The notes beneath the pieces were generated by a model. That model saw nothing but the letters and a program-made list of their open reading frames with translations, did not search any database and had not been told where the DNA came from. A DNA stretch of 40,206 nt from Hypericibacter sp050729195. GTDB lineage: Bacteria > Pseudomonadota > Alphaproteobacteria > Dongiales > Dongiaceae. The number at the start of each line of letters is the position of its first letter. Within the stretch, counting starts at the first letter, position 1. Shown piece by piece: positions 1 to 8,202 of this stretch. The stretch covers positions 1 to 40,206 of the forward strand of contig NZ_JBOHKS010000211.1 of the NCBI RefSeq assembly GCF_050729195.1. Reading direction: 5' to 3'. The position numbers were made by a program, and so were the translations under genes.

Positions 1-121
1 CAACATCGCGATGGAGGTGCATCTGATCGCGCCGATCGCGATGGATGAAGGCCTGCGCTTCGCCATTCGCGAGGGTGGTCGTACCGTCGGCGCCGGCGTC
101 GTCGCCTCCATCATCGAATAA
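1..121 (+). CDS. tuf: Elongation factor Tu, C-terminal end (partial)
   Basis: The frame is open from the left edge (first full codon at base 2) to TAA at 119-121 and gives the last 39 residues of EF-Tu. The segment around IAPIAMDEGLRFAIREGG and the ending AGVVASIIE match the end of domain 3 of this GTPase, which delivers aminoacyl-tRNA to the ribosome. The start and the GTP-binding domain lie outside the window. It sits 26 bp upstream of rpsJ, the usual junction between the str and S10 operons in alphaproteobacteria, so read-through transcription into rpsJ is likely (inference). Confidence 0.96.
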   Translation, partial: NIAMEVHLIAPIAMDEGLRFAIREGGRTVGAGVVASIIE

Positions 122-147
122 GGCGGCTTCGGCCGAGGGATCAAGAC

Positions 148-462
148 ATGGAAAATCAGAATATCCGGATCCGCCTGAAGGCGTTCGATCACCGCGTGCT
201 CGATCAGTCGACCGGCGAGATCGTCAACACGGCCAAGCGCACCGGCGCCCAGGTACGTGGCCCGATCCCGCTGCCGACCCGCATCGAGCGCGTGACGGTG
301 CTGCGTTCGCCGCACGTGGACAAGAAGAGCCGTGAGCAGTTCGAGATTCGGACGCACAAGCGGCTGCTCGATATCGTCGATCCGACCCCGCAGACGGTGG
401 ATGCGCTCATGAAGCTCGAGCTCGCCGCCGGTGTGGACGTCGAGATCAAGTTGAAGAACTAG
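148..462 (+). CDS. rpsJ: 30S ribosomal protein S10 (NusE)
   Basis: Encodes 104 residues, close to the family's 102-103. The N-terminal NIRIRLKAFDHRVLDQS and the segment GPIPLPTRIERVTVLRSPHVDK are diagnostic of S10, which binds in the 30S head. In bacteria S10 is also NusE, which pairs with NusB on boxA RNA for rRNA antitermination; a boxA-like element is present near the right end of this window. It is the first gene of the S10 operon, with no clear separate promoter in the 26 bp after tuf. Confidence 0.97.
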   Translation: MENQNIRIRLKAFDHRVLDQSTGEIVNTAKRTGAQVRGPIPLPTRIERVTVLRSPHVDKKSREQFEIRTHKRLLDIVDPTPQTVDALMKLELAAGVDVEIKLKN

Positions 463-487
463 TCTAGGCATGTCCGGGAGTGGAACC

Positions 488-1192
488 ATGCGTTCCGGTT
501 TGATCGCACAAAAGCTGGGCATGACCCGCATCTTCAACGATGAAGGTGCGCATGTGCCGGTGACCGTGTTGAAGATGGATGGGTGCCAGGTCGTGGCGGT
601 GAAGACCGCCGAGCGCGATGGCTACACCGCCGTTCAGCTCGGCATCGGTCGCCCGAAAGTGAAGAACCTGACCAAGGCCCAGCGCGGCCATTTTGGCAAG
701 GCGAAGGTGGAGCCCAAGCGCAAGCTGGCGGAATTCCGCGTCGAGGAGAAGGCGCTGCTCGAGGTCGGGGCCGAGTTCTCGGCTGCCCATTTCGTGGCGG
801 GCCAGTTCGTCGACGTGACCGGCACCAGCATCGGCAAGGGTTTCGCCGGTGTGATGAAGCGCTGGAACTTCCGCGGCCTGCGCGCCACGCACGGCGTGTC
901 GGTCTCGCACCGCAGCCACGGCTCCACCGGTAACCGTCAGGATCCGGGTCGTACCTTCCCGGGCAAGAAGATGGCCGGTCATCTGGGTAACGAGCGGGTC
1001 ACGACGCTGAACCTGAAGGTCGTCTCGACCGACGCCGATCAGGGTTTGATCTATGTCCAGGGCTCGGTCCCCGGTGCCGATGGCGGCTGGGTGATGCTGC
1101 GCGACGCAGTGAAGCGCAAGGCGCCGAAGGATCTGCCGTTCCCGGCGGGCCTGAAGGCCGGCGCCGAGCCCGCGGCCGAGAAGAAGGAATAA
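488..1192 (+). CDS. rplC: 50S ribosomal protein L3
   Basis: I chose ATG 488 (MRSGLIAQKLGMTRIF) over an in-frame ATG at 470. Homologues begin at this motif, and a purine-rich GGGAGTGG lies just upstream. The product is 234 residues. The segment GNRQDPGRTFPGKKMAGH reaches toward the peptidyl-transferase centre. Q151 corresponds to the glutamine that PrmB methylates in E. coli (family knowledge). The C-terminus has the usual Lys/Glu-rich tail. It is followed by rplD after 5 bp. Confidence 0.96.
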   Translation: MRSGLIAQKLGMTRIFNDEGAHVPVTVLKMDGCQVVAVKTAERDGYTAVQLGIGRPKVKNLTKAQRGHFGKAKVEPKRKLAEFRVEEKALLEVGAEFSAAHFVAGQFVDVTGTSIGKGFAGVMKRWNFRGLRATHGVSVSHRSHGSTGNRQDPGRTFPGKKMAGHLGNERVTTLNLKVVSTDADQGLIYVQGSVPGADGGWVMLRDAVKRKAPKDLPFPAGLKAGAEPAAEKKE

Positions 1193-1197
1193 GGCCG

Positions 1198-1818
1198 ATG
1201 AAGCTCCCGGTCACAAGCCTGGACAACAAGAAGGTCGGCGAGATCGATCTCTCCGACGAGGTGTTCGGTCTGCCCGTTCGCCGCGACATCCTCGCGCGCG
1301 CCGTCAACTGGCAGCTCGCCAAGCGCCGTGCGGGAACGCACAAGACCAAGATCATCAGCGACGTCCAGGGCACCACGAAGAAGCCCTATAAGCAGAAGGG
1401 CACCGGCAGCGCCCGCCAGGGCTCGCTGCGCTCGCCGCAGTTCCGCGGCGGCGCGGTGATCTTCGGCCCGGTCGTGCGCAGCCACGAACATGGCCTGCCC
1501 AAGAGGGTCCGCAAGCTCGCGCTCAAGACGGCGCTCTCGAGCAAGCAGGCCGACGGCAAGCTGATCGTGGTCGACAGCCTGGTCGCCGCGAAGGCGAAGA
1601 CCAAGGATCTGGTCGGCCAGCTGGGCAAGCTCGGCTGGAGCTCGGTGCTCATGATCGACGGCCCCGCGGTGGACGAGAACTTCCGCCGCGCGACCTCGAA
1701 CATTCCCCATCTCGATCTGCTGCCGCAGCAGGGTGCGAATGTTTACGACATCCTGCGGCGCGACGTGCTGGTCCTGACCAAGGCCGCCGTCGAGCATCTG
1801 GAGGCGCGACTGAAATGA
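1198..1818 (+). CDS. rplD: 50S ribosomal protein L4
   Basis: Encodes 206 residues, standard for L4/L1e. The central basic loop KKPYKQKGTGSARQGSLRSP (about residues 61-80) is the extension that lines the peptide exit tunnel. In E. coli L4 also represses its own operon through the S10 leader. No comparable leader is visible here because tuf runs directly into rpsJ, so that control may be absent (inference). Its stop overlaps the start of rplW in an ATGA, suggesting translational coupling. Confidence 0.96.
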   Translation: MKLPVTSLDNKKVGEIDLSDEVFGLPVRRDILARAVNWQLAKRRAGTHKTKIISDVQGTTKKPYKQKGTGSARQGSLRSPQFRGGAVIFGPVVRSHEHGLPKRVRKLALKTALSSKQADGKLIVVDSLVAAKAKTKDLVGQLGKLGWSSVLMIDGPAVDENFRRATSNIPHLDLLPQQGANVYDILRRDVLVLTKAAVEHLEARLK

Positions 1819-2147
1819 GCAGAGCAAGGTCGATCAAGCCGGTTGAGACCAAACTCAGCCAGGCCCGCATGTACGAGCTGATCCGTTCGCCGGTGGTGAC
1901 GGAGAAGTCCACGGCCGGGTCCGCGCACAGCCAGGTGACCTTCAAGGTTCCGCTGGACGCCACCAAGCCGGAGATCAAGGCCGCCGTCGAAGGCGTGTTC
2001 AAGGTCAAGGTGGTTGCCGTCAACACCCTGCGCCAGCTGGGCAAGACCAAGCGCTTCCGCGGCCGCCTGGGTTTCCGTTCAGATACCAAAAAAGCGATGG
2101 TCACCCTCGCCGAGGGCAACACCATCGACGTGACGTCGGGGGTCTAA
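1815..2147 (+). CDS. rplW: 50S ribosomal protein L23
   Basis: Encodes 110 residues from ATG 1815, which overlaps the rplD stop by 4 nt and has GGAG about 11 nt upstream. An in-frame ATG at 1869 (MYELIRSPVVTEKST) matches the start of shorter homologues, so the true N-terminus is open. The RSPVVTEKS motif and the ending around AMVTLAEGNTIDV identify L23. This protein sits at the tunnel exit and is the docking point for trigger factor and SRP. Confidence 0.94.
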   Translation: MSRARSIKPVETKLSQARMYELIRSPVVTEKSTAGSAHSQVTFKVPLDATKPEIKAAVEGVFKVKVVAVNTLRQLGKTKRFRGRLGFRSDTKKAMVTLAEGNTIDVTSGV

Positions 2148-2150
2148 GCG

Positions 2151-2972
2151 ATGGCGCTCAAGACATTCAAGCCGGTCACGCCCAGCACCCGCCAGTTGGT
2201 CATCGTCGACCGCAGCGAGTTGCACAAGGGCGATCCCGTGAAGGCGCTGACCGAAGGTCTGCGCAAGACGGGTGGCCGCAACAATCGCGGCCGCATCACC
2301 GTGTTTCAGCGCGGTGGCGGTCACAAGCGGCGTTACCGCACGATCGACTTCAAGCGTCGCAAGTTCGGCATGGAAGCGACGGTGGAGCGGCTCGAATACG
2401 ATCCGAACCGCACCGCCTTCATCGCGCTCGTGAAATACGCCGACGGCGAGCTCGCTTACATCCTGGCGCCGCAGCGCCTGAAGGCGGGCGACGTGGTGGT
2501 GTCGGGCGAACGCGCGGACATCAAGCCGGGCAACGCGATGCCCCTGAAGAGCATTCCGGTCGGCACCATCGTCCATAATGTGGAGATGAAGCCGGGCCGC
2601 GGCGGCCAGATGGCCCGCGCCGCCGGCACCTTCGTCCAGCTCGTCGGTCGCGACGCCGGGTTCGCCCTGCTGCGCATGGCCTCGGGCGAGGTCCGCAAGG
2701 TCTCGAGCGAGTGCATGGCCACGATCGGCGCCGTGTCGAACCCGGACCAGCAGAACATCGTCATCGCCAAGGCCGGCCGGTCGCGCTGGCTGGGCCGTCG
2801 CCCGAACGTTCGCGGCATCGCCATGAACCCGGTCGATCATCCTCACGGCGGTCGCACCAACGGCGGTATGGCCTGGGTCACGCCCTGGGGCATCTCGACC
2901 AAGGGCAAGAAGACGCGGCACAACAAGAAGACGGACGGCCAGATTCTGCGCCGCCGTCAGGTCAGCAAGTAA
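2151..2972 (+). CDS. rplB: 50S ribosomal protein L2
   Basis: Encodes 273 residues, the normal family length. It begins MALKTFKPVTPSTRQ, has the RNA-binding stretch GGRNNRGRITVFQRGGGHKR, and near residue 225-234 the invariant MNPVDHPHGG. H230 corresponds to E. coli H229, implicated in peptidyl transferase function and subunit association. The C-terminus is the usual basic tail. It lies 3 bp after rplW and 12 bp before rpsS. Confidence 0.97.
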   Translation: MALKTFKPVTPSTRQLVIVDRSELHKGDPVKALTEGLRKTGGRNNRGRITVFQRGGGHKRRYRTIDFKRRKFGMEATVERLEYDPNRTAFIALVKYADGELAYILAPQRLKAGDVVVSGERADIKPGNAMPLKSIPVGTIVHNVEMKPGRGGQMARAAGTFVQLVGRDAGFALLRMASGEVRKVSSECMATIGAVSNPDQQNIVIAKAGRSRWLGRRPNVRGIAMNPVDHPHGGRTNGGMAWVTPWGISTKGKKTRHNKKTDGQILRRRQVSK

Positions 2973-2984
2973 GGAGGGCGCGCA

Positions 2985-3266
2985 GTGGCACGCTCCGTAT
3001 GGAAGGGTCCGTTCGTCGACGGATATCTGCTGAAGAAGGCCGAGACGTCGCGCGGGACGGGCCGCAACGAGGTCATCAAGACCTGGTCGCGTCGCTCGAC
3101 CATCCTGCCGCAGTTCGTCGGCCTGACCTTCGGCGTCTATAACGGCAACAAGTTCCTGCCGGTTCTGGTGACCGAGAACATGATCGGCCACCGCTTCGGC
3201 GAGTTCTCGCCGACGCGCTTCTTCCACGGCCACACGGCGGCCGACAAGAAGGCCAAGAGGGAGTAA
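2985..3266 (+). CDS. rpsS: 30S ribosomal protein S19
   Basis: A GTG start at 2985 follows a strong Shine-Dalgarno, AAGGAGG at 2971-2977. The 93-residue product begins MARSVWKGPFVDGYLL and contains the conserved GHRFGEFSPTRFFHGH. S19 binds 16S rRNA in the 30S head with S13. No in-frame ATG lies nearby, and the ribosome-binding site fixes the start. Confidence 0.96.
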   Translation: MARSVWKGPFVDGYLLKKAETSRGTGRNEVIKTWSRRSTILPQFVGLTFGVYNGNKFLPVLVTENMIGHRFGEFSPTRFFHGHTAADKKAKRE

Positions 3267-3273
3267 CGGGGCG

Positions 3274-3654
3274 ATGAGCAAGAAGGCACATCCCCGGAAA
3301 CTGACCGAGACCGAGGCGAAGGCGGTGGCGCGGCTCCTGCGTACGAGCCCGCGCAAGCTGAACCTGGTCGCTCAGTCGATCCGCGGCAAGAGCGCCAGCG
3401 CGGCGCTGGCCGAACTCACCTTCTCCAAGCGGCGCATCGCGCGCGAGGCGAAGAAGGTTCTGCAGGCGGCGATCGCCAATGCCGAGAACAATCACCAGCT
3501 GGACGTCGACCGCCTGGTCGTGTCCGAGGCCAGCGTCGGCCGTGGTTTCGTGATGCGTCGCTTCCATGCGCGCGCTCGCGGCCGGGCGGCGAAGGTCGAG
3601 AAGTGGTGGAGCAACTTCACAGTCGTCGTTCGCGAGAGCGAGGAGACCGCATAA
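3274..3654 (+). CDS. rplV: 50S ribosomal protein L22
   Basis: Encodes 126 residues. Recognised by LLRTSPRKLNLVAQSIRGKSA, the AIANAENNHQLD helix and the C-terminal hairpin segment MRRFHARARGRAAKVEKWWSN, which extends into the exit tunnel and is where some macrolide resistance mutations map in other species. The start ATG is 7 bp after rpsS. The stop is separated from rpsC by a single base. Confidence 0.96.
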   Translation: MSKKAHPRKLTETEAKAVARLLRTSPRKLNLVAQSIRGKSASAALAELTFSKRRIAREAKKVLQAAIANAENNHQLDVDRLVVSEASVGRGFVMRRFHARARGRAAKVEKWWSNFTVVVRESEETA

Positions 3655-3655
3655 G

Positions 3656-4333
3656 ATGGGTCAGAAAGTCAATCCGATCGGGCTGCGCCTCGGCATCAAC
3701 CGCACCTGGGATTCCCGCTGGTTTGCCGACGAGAACTATGCGGCGCTGCTGCATGAGGATCTGCGCCTGAAGAAGTATCTTCAGAAGCGCCTCCTGCAGG
3801 CCGGCGTCAGCCGCATCGTCATCGAGCGTCCGAGCAAGCGCGCGCGCATCACGATCCACACCGCCCGTCCGGGCGTGGTGATCGGCAAGAAGGGCGCCGA
3901 CGTCGAGAAGCTGCGCAGCGATCTGTCCAAGATGACGGGCAGCGAAGTCAGCCTGAACATCGTCGAGATCCGCAAGCCCGAGATCGACGCCAAGCTGGTG
4001 GCCGAGAACATTACCCAGCAGCTCGAGCGCCGTGTCGCCTTCCGTCGCGCGATGAAGCGCGCGGTGCAGTCGGCGATGCGTCTGGGCGCGCTCGGTATTC
4101 GTATCACCTGCGCCGGCCGTCTGGGCGGCGCCGAGATTGCCCGCACGGAGTGGTATCGCGAAGGCCGTGTGCCGTTGCACACCCTGCGCGCGGAGATCGA
4201 CTACGGCGAAGCGACGGCCATGACCACCTACGGCACCTGCGGCGTGAAGGTGTGGGTGTTCAAGGGCGAAATCATGGCCCACGACCCGATGGCGCAGGAC
4301 AAGCGCGCCCTCGAGCAGCAGGTCGCGCGCTGA
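3656..4333 (+). CDS. rpsC: 30S ribosomal protein S3
   Basis: The start is ATG 3656 (MGQKVNPIGLRLG), the invariant S3 N-terminus. The frame is open further upstream inside rplV but has no support there. The product is 225 residues. A KH domain is visible around VVIGKKGADVEKLRSDL, followed by the C-terminal domain with LGGAEIARTEWYREGRVPLHTLRA. S3 forms part of the mRNA entry channel and its helicase activity. Confidence 0.97.
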   Translation: MGQKVNPIGLRLGINRTWDSRWFADENYAALLHEDLRLKKYLQKRLLQAGVSRIVIERPSKRARITIHTARPGVVIGKKGADVEKLRSDLSKMTGSEVSLNIVEIRKPEIDAKLVAENITQQLERRVAFRRAMKRAVQSAMRLGALGIRITCAGRLGGAEIARTEWYREGRVPLHTLRAEIDYGEATAMTTYGTCGVKVWVFKGEIMAHDPMAQDKRALEQQVAR

Positions 4334-4365
4334 AGGCCGAAGCAAGAGAGTAGGGAGCGACAATC

Positions 4366-4785
4366 ATGCTTCAGCCGAAGCGCACGAAATTCCGTAAGGC
4401 CCACAAGGGCCGCATTCACGGCAAGGCCAAGGCCGGCACCAATCTCGATTTCGGTGCCTATGGCCTGAAGGCGACCGAGCCCGGCCGCGTCACCGCGCGC
4501 CAGATCGAGGCCGCCCGGCGTGCCGTCACCCGCCACATGAAGCGGCTGGGTCGTATCTGGATCCGCGTGTTCCCGGACGTTCCGGTGTCGCGCAAGCCGG
4601 CCGAAGTCCGCATGGGCTCGGGCAAGGGCACGCCCGAATACTGGGTGGTCCGCGTCCATCCCGGTCGGATCATGTTCGAGATCGATGGCGTGCCGAAGTC
4701 GCTGGCGATCGAAGCGTTCTCCCTGGCGGCGGCCAAGCTGCCGATCAAGACGCGTTTCGTGGCTCGCCTGGGCGAGGAGGGTTGA
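4366..4785 (+). CDS. rplP: 50S ribosomal protein L16
   Basis: Encodes 139 residues. MLQPKRTKFRKAHKGR and the segment RIWIRVFPDVPVSRKPAEVRMGSGKG are diagnostic. L16 organises the A-site tRNA region of the 50S subunit. The upstream spacer contains TAGGGAGCGACAATC as ribosome-binding site. The next gene begins 1 bp after its stop. Confidence 0.97.
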   Translation: MLQPKRTKFRKAHKGRIHGKAKAGTNLDFGAYGLKATEPGRVTARQIEAARRAVTRHMKRLGRIWIRVFPDVPVSRKPAEVRMGSGKGTPEYWVVRVHPGRIMFEIDGVPKSLAIEAFSLAAAKLPIKTRFVARLGEEG

Positions 4786-4786
4786 A

Positions 4787-4984
4787 ATGAAGGCTGAAGA
4801 CGTCAGGCTCAAGACTCCCGACCAGCTGAAGGCGTCGCTGGTGGATCTGCGCAAGGAGGCGTTCAACCTCCGCTTCCGCAGGGCCAGCGGCCAGCTTGAG
4901 AACACCGCACGCGTGCGTGAGGTGCGGCGCGAGATCGCCCGCATCCAGACCGTGCTCAACGAAAAATCCCGCGAGCGGGCCTAG
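4787..4984 (+). CDS. rpmC: 50S ribosomal protein L29
   Basis: The start is ATG 4787 (MKAEDVRLKTPDQLK), with GGCGAGGAGGG inside the end of rplP as ribosome-binding site. The 65-residue product is normal for L29: an all-helical protein with LRKEAFNLRFRRASGQLENT in the middle. It sits at the tunnel exit next to L23. An upstream in-frame ATG at 4685 lies inside rplP and would add unrelated Arg/Ser-rich sequence. Confidence 0.96.
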   Translation: MKAEDVRLKTPDQLKASLVDLRKEAFNLRFRRASGQLENTARVREVRREIARIQTVLNEKSRERA

Positions 4985-4995
4985 GAGACAGGAAC

Positions 4996-5244
4996 ATGCC
5001 GAGGCGAGTGCTCCAGGGTGTTGTGGTCAGCGACAAGAACGACAAGACGGTCATCGTCAGCGTCGAGCGTCGCGTCATGCACCCGATCTACAAGAAGTTC
5101 ATCCGTCGTTCGAAGCGCTATGCCGCGCATGACGAGACGAATGCATCCAAGGTTGGCGACACGGTGATGATCCAAGAGTGTCGGCCGCTGTCCAAGACGA
5201 AGCGGTGGGAGGTTGTTTCCTCTGCCGCTTCCCAGCAGGCCTGA
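4996..5244 (+). CDS. rpsQ: 30S ribosomal protein S17
   Basis: Encodes 82 residues with MPRRVLQGVVVSDKNDKTVIV and the conserved HPIYKKFIRRSKRYAAHDE. S17 is an early-assembling OB-fold protein of the 30S body. It lies 11 bp after rpmC with AGGAGAC as ribosome-binding site, and 13 bp before rplN. Confidence 0.96.
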   Translation: MPRRVLQGVVVSDKNDKTVIVSVERRVMHPIYKKFIRRSKRYAAHDETNASKVGDTVMIQECRPLSKTKRWEVVSSAASQQA

Positions 5245-5257
5245 GGAGACCGGCGTC

Positions 5258-5626
5258 ATGATCCAGATGCAGACGAACCTGGAAGTGGCCGACAATTCGG
5301 GCGCACGCAGGGTGCAGTGCATCAAGGTGCTCGGCGGCTCCAAGCGTAAATACGCGTCCGTGGGCGACGTCATCGTCGTCTCGGTCAAGGAAGCCATTCC
5401 GAGGGGCCGCGTGAAGAAGGGCGACGTTCACCAGGCGGTGATCGTGCGCACCTCCAAGGCGATCCGCCGGACCGACGGCAGCCTCATCCGCTTCGACCGC
5501 AACGCCGCCGTGCTGATCAACAAGCAGGGCGAGCCGATCGGCACCCGCATCTTCGGCCCCGTCACTCGCGAACTCAGGGGCAAGAAGTTCATGAAGATCA
5601 TTTCGCTCGCTCCGGAAGTTCTGTGA
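5258..5626 (+). CDS. rplN: 50S ribosomal protein L14
   Basis: The start is ATG 5258 (MIQMQTNLEVADNSGARRVQC), preceded by TGAGGAGA overlapping the rpsQ stop. The product is the standard 122 residues. The motifs VVSVKEAIPRGRVKKGDVH and FGPVTRELR are characteristic. L14 forms an intersubunit bridge and is the target of the silencing factor RsfS in other bacteria (family knowledge). Confidence 0.97.
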   Translation: MIQMQTNLEVADNSGARRVQCIKVLGGSKRKYASVGDVIVVSVKEAIPRGRVKKGDVHQAVIVRTSKAIRRTDGSLIRFDRNAAVLINKQGEPIGTRIFGPVTRELRGKKFMKIISLAPEVL

Positions 5627-5655
5627 GTACCGGGCAGGCGAAGAGGAAGACCTAG

Positions 5656-5979
5656 ATGGCGACCAAGCTCAAGATCAGGAAAGGCGACCGCGTCACCGTG
5701 CTGACCGGCCGCGACAAGGGCAAGAACGGCGAAGTGATCCGCGTCTACCCGACGGATATGCGCGCCCTCGTCCAAGGCGTGAACATGGTCAAGCGGCATA
5801 CCCGCCAGACCGCGCGCGAGCAGGGCGGCATCGTCGAGAAGGAGGCGCCGATCCATGTCTCCAATCTCGCCCTGATCGACCCGAAGACCGACAAGCCGAC
5901 CCGCGTCGGCTACAAGTTCCTGGATGACGGCCGCAAGGTTCGCGTGGCGCGTCGTTCGGGCGAAACCATCGATCGCTAG
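5656..5979 (+). CDS. rplX: 50S ribosomal protein L24
   Basis: Encodes 107 residues. A KOW motif is visible at the N-terminus (KIRKGDRVTVLTGRDKGKNG), followed by GVNMVKRHTRQTAREQGGI. L24 is one of the initiators of 50S assembly and borders the exit tunnel. It is separated from rplN by 29 bp containing AGAGGAAGA as ribosome-binding site, and from rplE by 8 bp. Confidence 0.97.
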   Translation: MATKLKIRKGDRVTVLTGRDKGKNGEVIRVYPTDMRALVQGVNMVKRHTRQTAREQGGIVEKEAPIHVSNLALIDPKTDKPTRVGYKFLDDGRKVRVARRSGETIDR

Positions 5980-5987
5980 GTGCTGCC

Positions 5988-6533
5988 ATGACCACGACGC
6001 GTTTGCAGGAACATTACGAAAAAGTCGTGCGCCCGGCCCTGATGGCCGAGTTCAAGTACGAAAATCCGTTCGCGGTGCCGCGGCTGGAGAAGATCGTCCT
6101 CAATATGGGCGTGGGCGAGGCGGTCAACGACAGCAAGAAGACCACGCAGGCCGCGGGCGAGCTCATGGCCATCGCCGGCCAGAAGCCGATCATGACCAAG
6201 GCCCGCAAGTCGATCGCCGTCTTCAAGCTGCGCGAGAACATGAACATCGGCTGCAAGGTTACCTTGCGCCGCGAACGCATGTACGAGTTCCTGGACCGGC
6301 TGGTGAACATCGCCCTGCCGCGCGTCCGCGACTTCCGCGGCGTGTCGCCCAAGAGCTTCGACGGCCGCGGCAACTACGCGCTCGGCCTCAAGGAACAGAT
6401 CGTGTTTCCGGAGATCAACTACGACCAGATCCAGGAAATCCGCGGGCTCGATATCGTCATCTGCACCTCGGCGAAGACCGATGCCGAGGCCAAGGCCCTG
6501 CTGAAGGGCTTCGCTATGCCCTTCGTCAATTGA
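5988..6533 (+). CDS. rplE: 50S ribosomal protein L5
   Basis: Encodes 181 residues. Recognisable blocks are PRLEKIVLNMGVGEAVND, LRRERMYEFLDRL and RDFRGVSPKSFDGRGNYALG. L5 binds 5S rRNA with L18 in the central protuberance and contacts the P-site tRNA. Start ATG 5988 gives MTTTRLQEHYEKVVRP, normal for the family. Confidence 0.97.
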   Translation: MTTTRLQEHYEKVVRPALMAEFKYENPFAVPRLEKIVLNMGVGEAVNDSKKTTQAAGELMAIAGQKPIMTKARKSIAVFKLRENMNIGCKVTLRRERMYEFLDRLVNIALPRVRDFRGVSPKSFDGRGNYALGLKEQIVFPEINYDQIQEIRGLDIVICTSAKTDAEAKALLKGFAMPFVN

Positions 6534-6554
6534 CCGGGGCATCGGAGGGAAAAC

Positions 6555-6860
6555 ATGGCTAAGAAGAGCTCCATCAATCGCGATAAGAAGCGCCGCGCGC
6601 TGGCCAAGCAATACGCCGCCAAGCGCGACCGTCTGAAAGCGATCGCGAACGACGAGGGTCGGCCGATGGAGGAGCGCTTTGCCGCGCGCCTCAAGCTCGC
6701 CCAGCTGCCGCGCAACTCATCGCCGGTGCGCCAGCATAATCGTTGCGAGCTGACCGGTCGTCCGCGCGGGTTTCACCGCAAGTTCAAGCTGTCGCGCATT
6801 GCGCTACGCGAGCTGGCCTCGTCCGGGCAGATCCCGGGCATGGTCAAGTCGAGTTGGTAA
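6555..6860 (+). CDS. rpsN: 30S ribosomal protein S14 (zinc-free type)
   Basis: Encodes 101 residues. This is the longer form without the CxxC...CxxC zinc ribbon found in short S14 paralogues; only one Cys is present, in RCELTGRPRGF. The C-terminal FHRKFKLSRIALRELA and ending KSSW are diagnostic. S14 is in the 30S head. Being zinc-free, it would not be a zinc-sparing target (inference). Confidence 0.96.
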   Translation: MAKKSSINRDKKRRALAKQYAAKRDRLKAIANDEGRPMEERFAARLKLAQLPRNSSPVRQHNRCELTGRPRGFHRKFKLSRIALRELASSGQIPGMVKSSW

Positions 6861-6875
6861 GGAGGAAAGCCGGTC

Positions 6876-7274
6876 ATGGCATTGAGTGATCCCCTGGGGG
6901 ATATGCTGACCCGGATTCGGAATGCACAGAAGGCCGGCATGCATAGCGTGTCGACTCCGGCCTCGAAGTTGCGTTCCAGCGTGCTGGAAGTCCTGAAGCG
7001 CGAGGGTTATATCCGCAACTTCAGCCAGCATGTGGCCGATCCGGGCTTCGGCGAAATCAAGATCGAGCTGAAATACCACGAGGGCGCTCCCGTCATCCGG
7101 GAGATCTCGCGGGTTTCGAAGCCGGGCCGTCGCGTCTATTCGCGGATCGCCGACCTGCAGCGGGTCTATAACGGCCTCGGCATCTCGATCCTCTCGACGC
7201 CGCGCGGCGTCATGTCGGACAGCGAAGCGCGCGCCGCCAATGTCGGCGGCGAGGTGCTGTGCCGCGTGTTCTAA
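6876..7274 (+). CDS. rpsH: 30S ribosomal protein S8
   Basis: Encodes 132 residues beginning MALSDPLGDMLTRIRNAQ. The C-terminal signature GLGISILSTPRGVMSDSEAR followed by GGEVLCRVF binds helix 21 of 16S rRNA. In E. coli S8 represses the spc operon at a site near rplE. I could not confirm such a site by eye here. It has a clear AAGGAGG ribosome-binding site just upstream (6859-6865). Confidence 0.97.
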   Translation: MALSDPLGDMLTRIRNAQKAGMHSVSTPASKLRSSVLEVLKREGYIRNFSQHVADPGFGEIKIELKYHEGAPVIREISRVSKPGRRVYSRIADLQRVYNGLGISILSTPRGVMSDSEARAANVGGEVLCRVF

Positions 7275-7286
7275 AGGACGAATGAG

Positions 7287-7820
7287 ATGTCACGCGTCGG
7301 AAAGAATCCCGTCCCCGTGCCGAGCGGCGTTACGCTCGCGGTCGACGGTCACAAGGTCAAGGCCAAGGGCAAGCTGGGCGAGCTTTCGCTGCCGCTGAGC
7401 GCTTTGGTCGAGGCCGGAATCGATGACGGCAAGTTCTGGGTCAAGCCGGCCAACGAGACCAAGCAGGCGCGCATGATGTGGGGCACCACCCGCAATCTCG
7501 TGCGCAACATGGTCCGCGGCGTGGCGCAGGGCTACACCAAGAACCTGGAGATCAACGGCGTCGGTTACCGCGCCGCGGTCCAGGGGAAGAGCCTGCAGCT
7601 GCAGCTCGGCTATAGCCATGACGTGAACTTCCCGATTCCGGAAGGCATCACGATCAAGTGCGACAAGCCGACCTCGATCACCATCACCGGTACCGACAAG
7701 CAGCGTGTCGGCCAGGTTGCGGCGGAGATCCGCTCGTACCGCGGTCCCGAGCCCTACAAGGGCAAGGGCATCAAGTACGACAGCGAGACGATCCTGCGCA
7801 AAGAAGGCAAGAAGAAGTAA
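7287..7820 (+). CDS. rplF: 50S ribosomal protein L6
   Basis: Encodes 177 residues. Two tandem L6 folds are evident, with MSRVGKNPVPVPSGV at the start and the C-terminal signature RGPEPYKGKGIKYDSETILRK. L6 lies near the factor-binding site and the sarcin-ricin loop. The length and both signatures are standard for the family. It starts 12 bp after rpsH and ends 12 bp before rplR. Confidence 0.97.
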   Translation: MSRVGKNPVPVPSGVTLAVDGHKVKAKGKLGELSLPLSALVEAGIDDGKFWVKPANETKQARMMWGTTRNLVRNMVRGVAQGYTKNLEINGVGYRAAVQGKSLQLQLGYSHDVNFPIPEGITIKCDKPTSITITGTDKQRVGQVAAEIRSYRGPEPYKGKGIKYDSETILRKEGKKK

Positions 7821-7832
7821 GAGGGTCGAACC

Positions 7833-8192
7833 ATGGCCAAGTCAGAAGCATTGTTCGCGCGCCGTCAGCGCCGAAACCGGGTTGCGATCCGCCGCAAGAG
7901 CGACCGTCCTCGCCTGTCGGTGTTCCGGTCGGGGCAGCATATCTATGCCCAGGTCATCGACGACACCAAGGGTGTCACGGTCGCGGCCGCCTCGAGCCTG
8001 GACAAGGATGTCCGCGAGGGTCTCAAGACCGGCGCCAACAAGGCGGCGGCCGAGGCCGTCGGCAAGCTGGTGGCCAAGCGTGCGCTCGATGCCGGGGTCA
8101 AGGAAGTCGTGTTCGACCGCGGCGGTTATCTGTTTCATGGCCGGGTGAAAGCCCTGGCCGACGCCGCCCGCGAGGGCGGTCTCAGCTTCTAG
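7833..8192 (+). CDS. rplR: 50S ribosomal protein L18
   Basis: Encodes 119 residues. RLSVFRSGQHIYAQVIDDTKG and the C-terminal FDRGGYLFHGRVKALADAAREGG identify L18, which binds 5S rRNA together with L5. The basic N-terminal segment RRQRRNRVAIRRKS is typical. It lies 10 bp upstream of rpsE. Confidence 0.97.
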   Translation: MAKSEALFARRQRRNRVAIRRKSDRPRLSVFRSGQHIYAQVIDDTKGVTVAAASSLDKDVREGLKTGANKAAAEAVGKLVAKRALDAGVKEVVFDRGGYLFHGRVKALADAAREGGLSF

Positions 8193-8202
8193 AGGTATCG
8201 AG

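Noticed and set aside
470..487. Upstream ATG for rplC (six extra residues)
   Set aside because: The invariant L3 N-terminus starts at 488, and the ribosome-binding site falls inside the extension.
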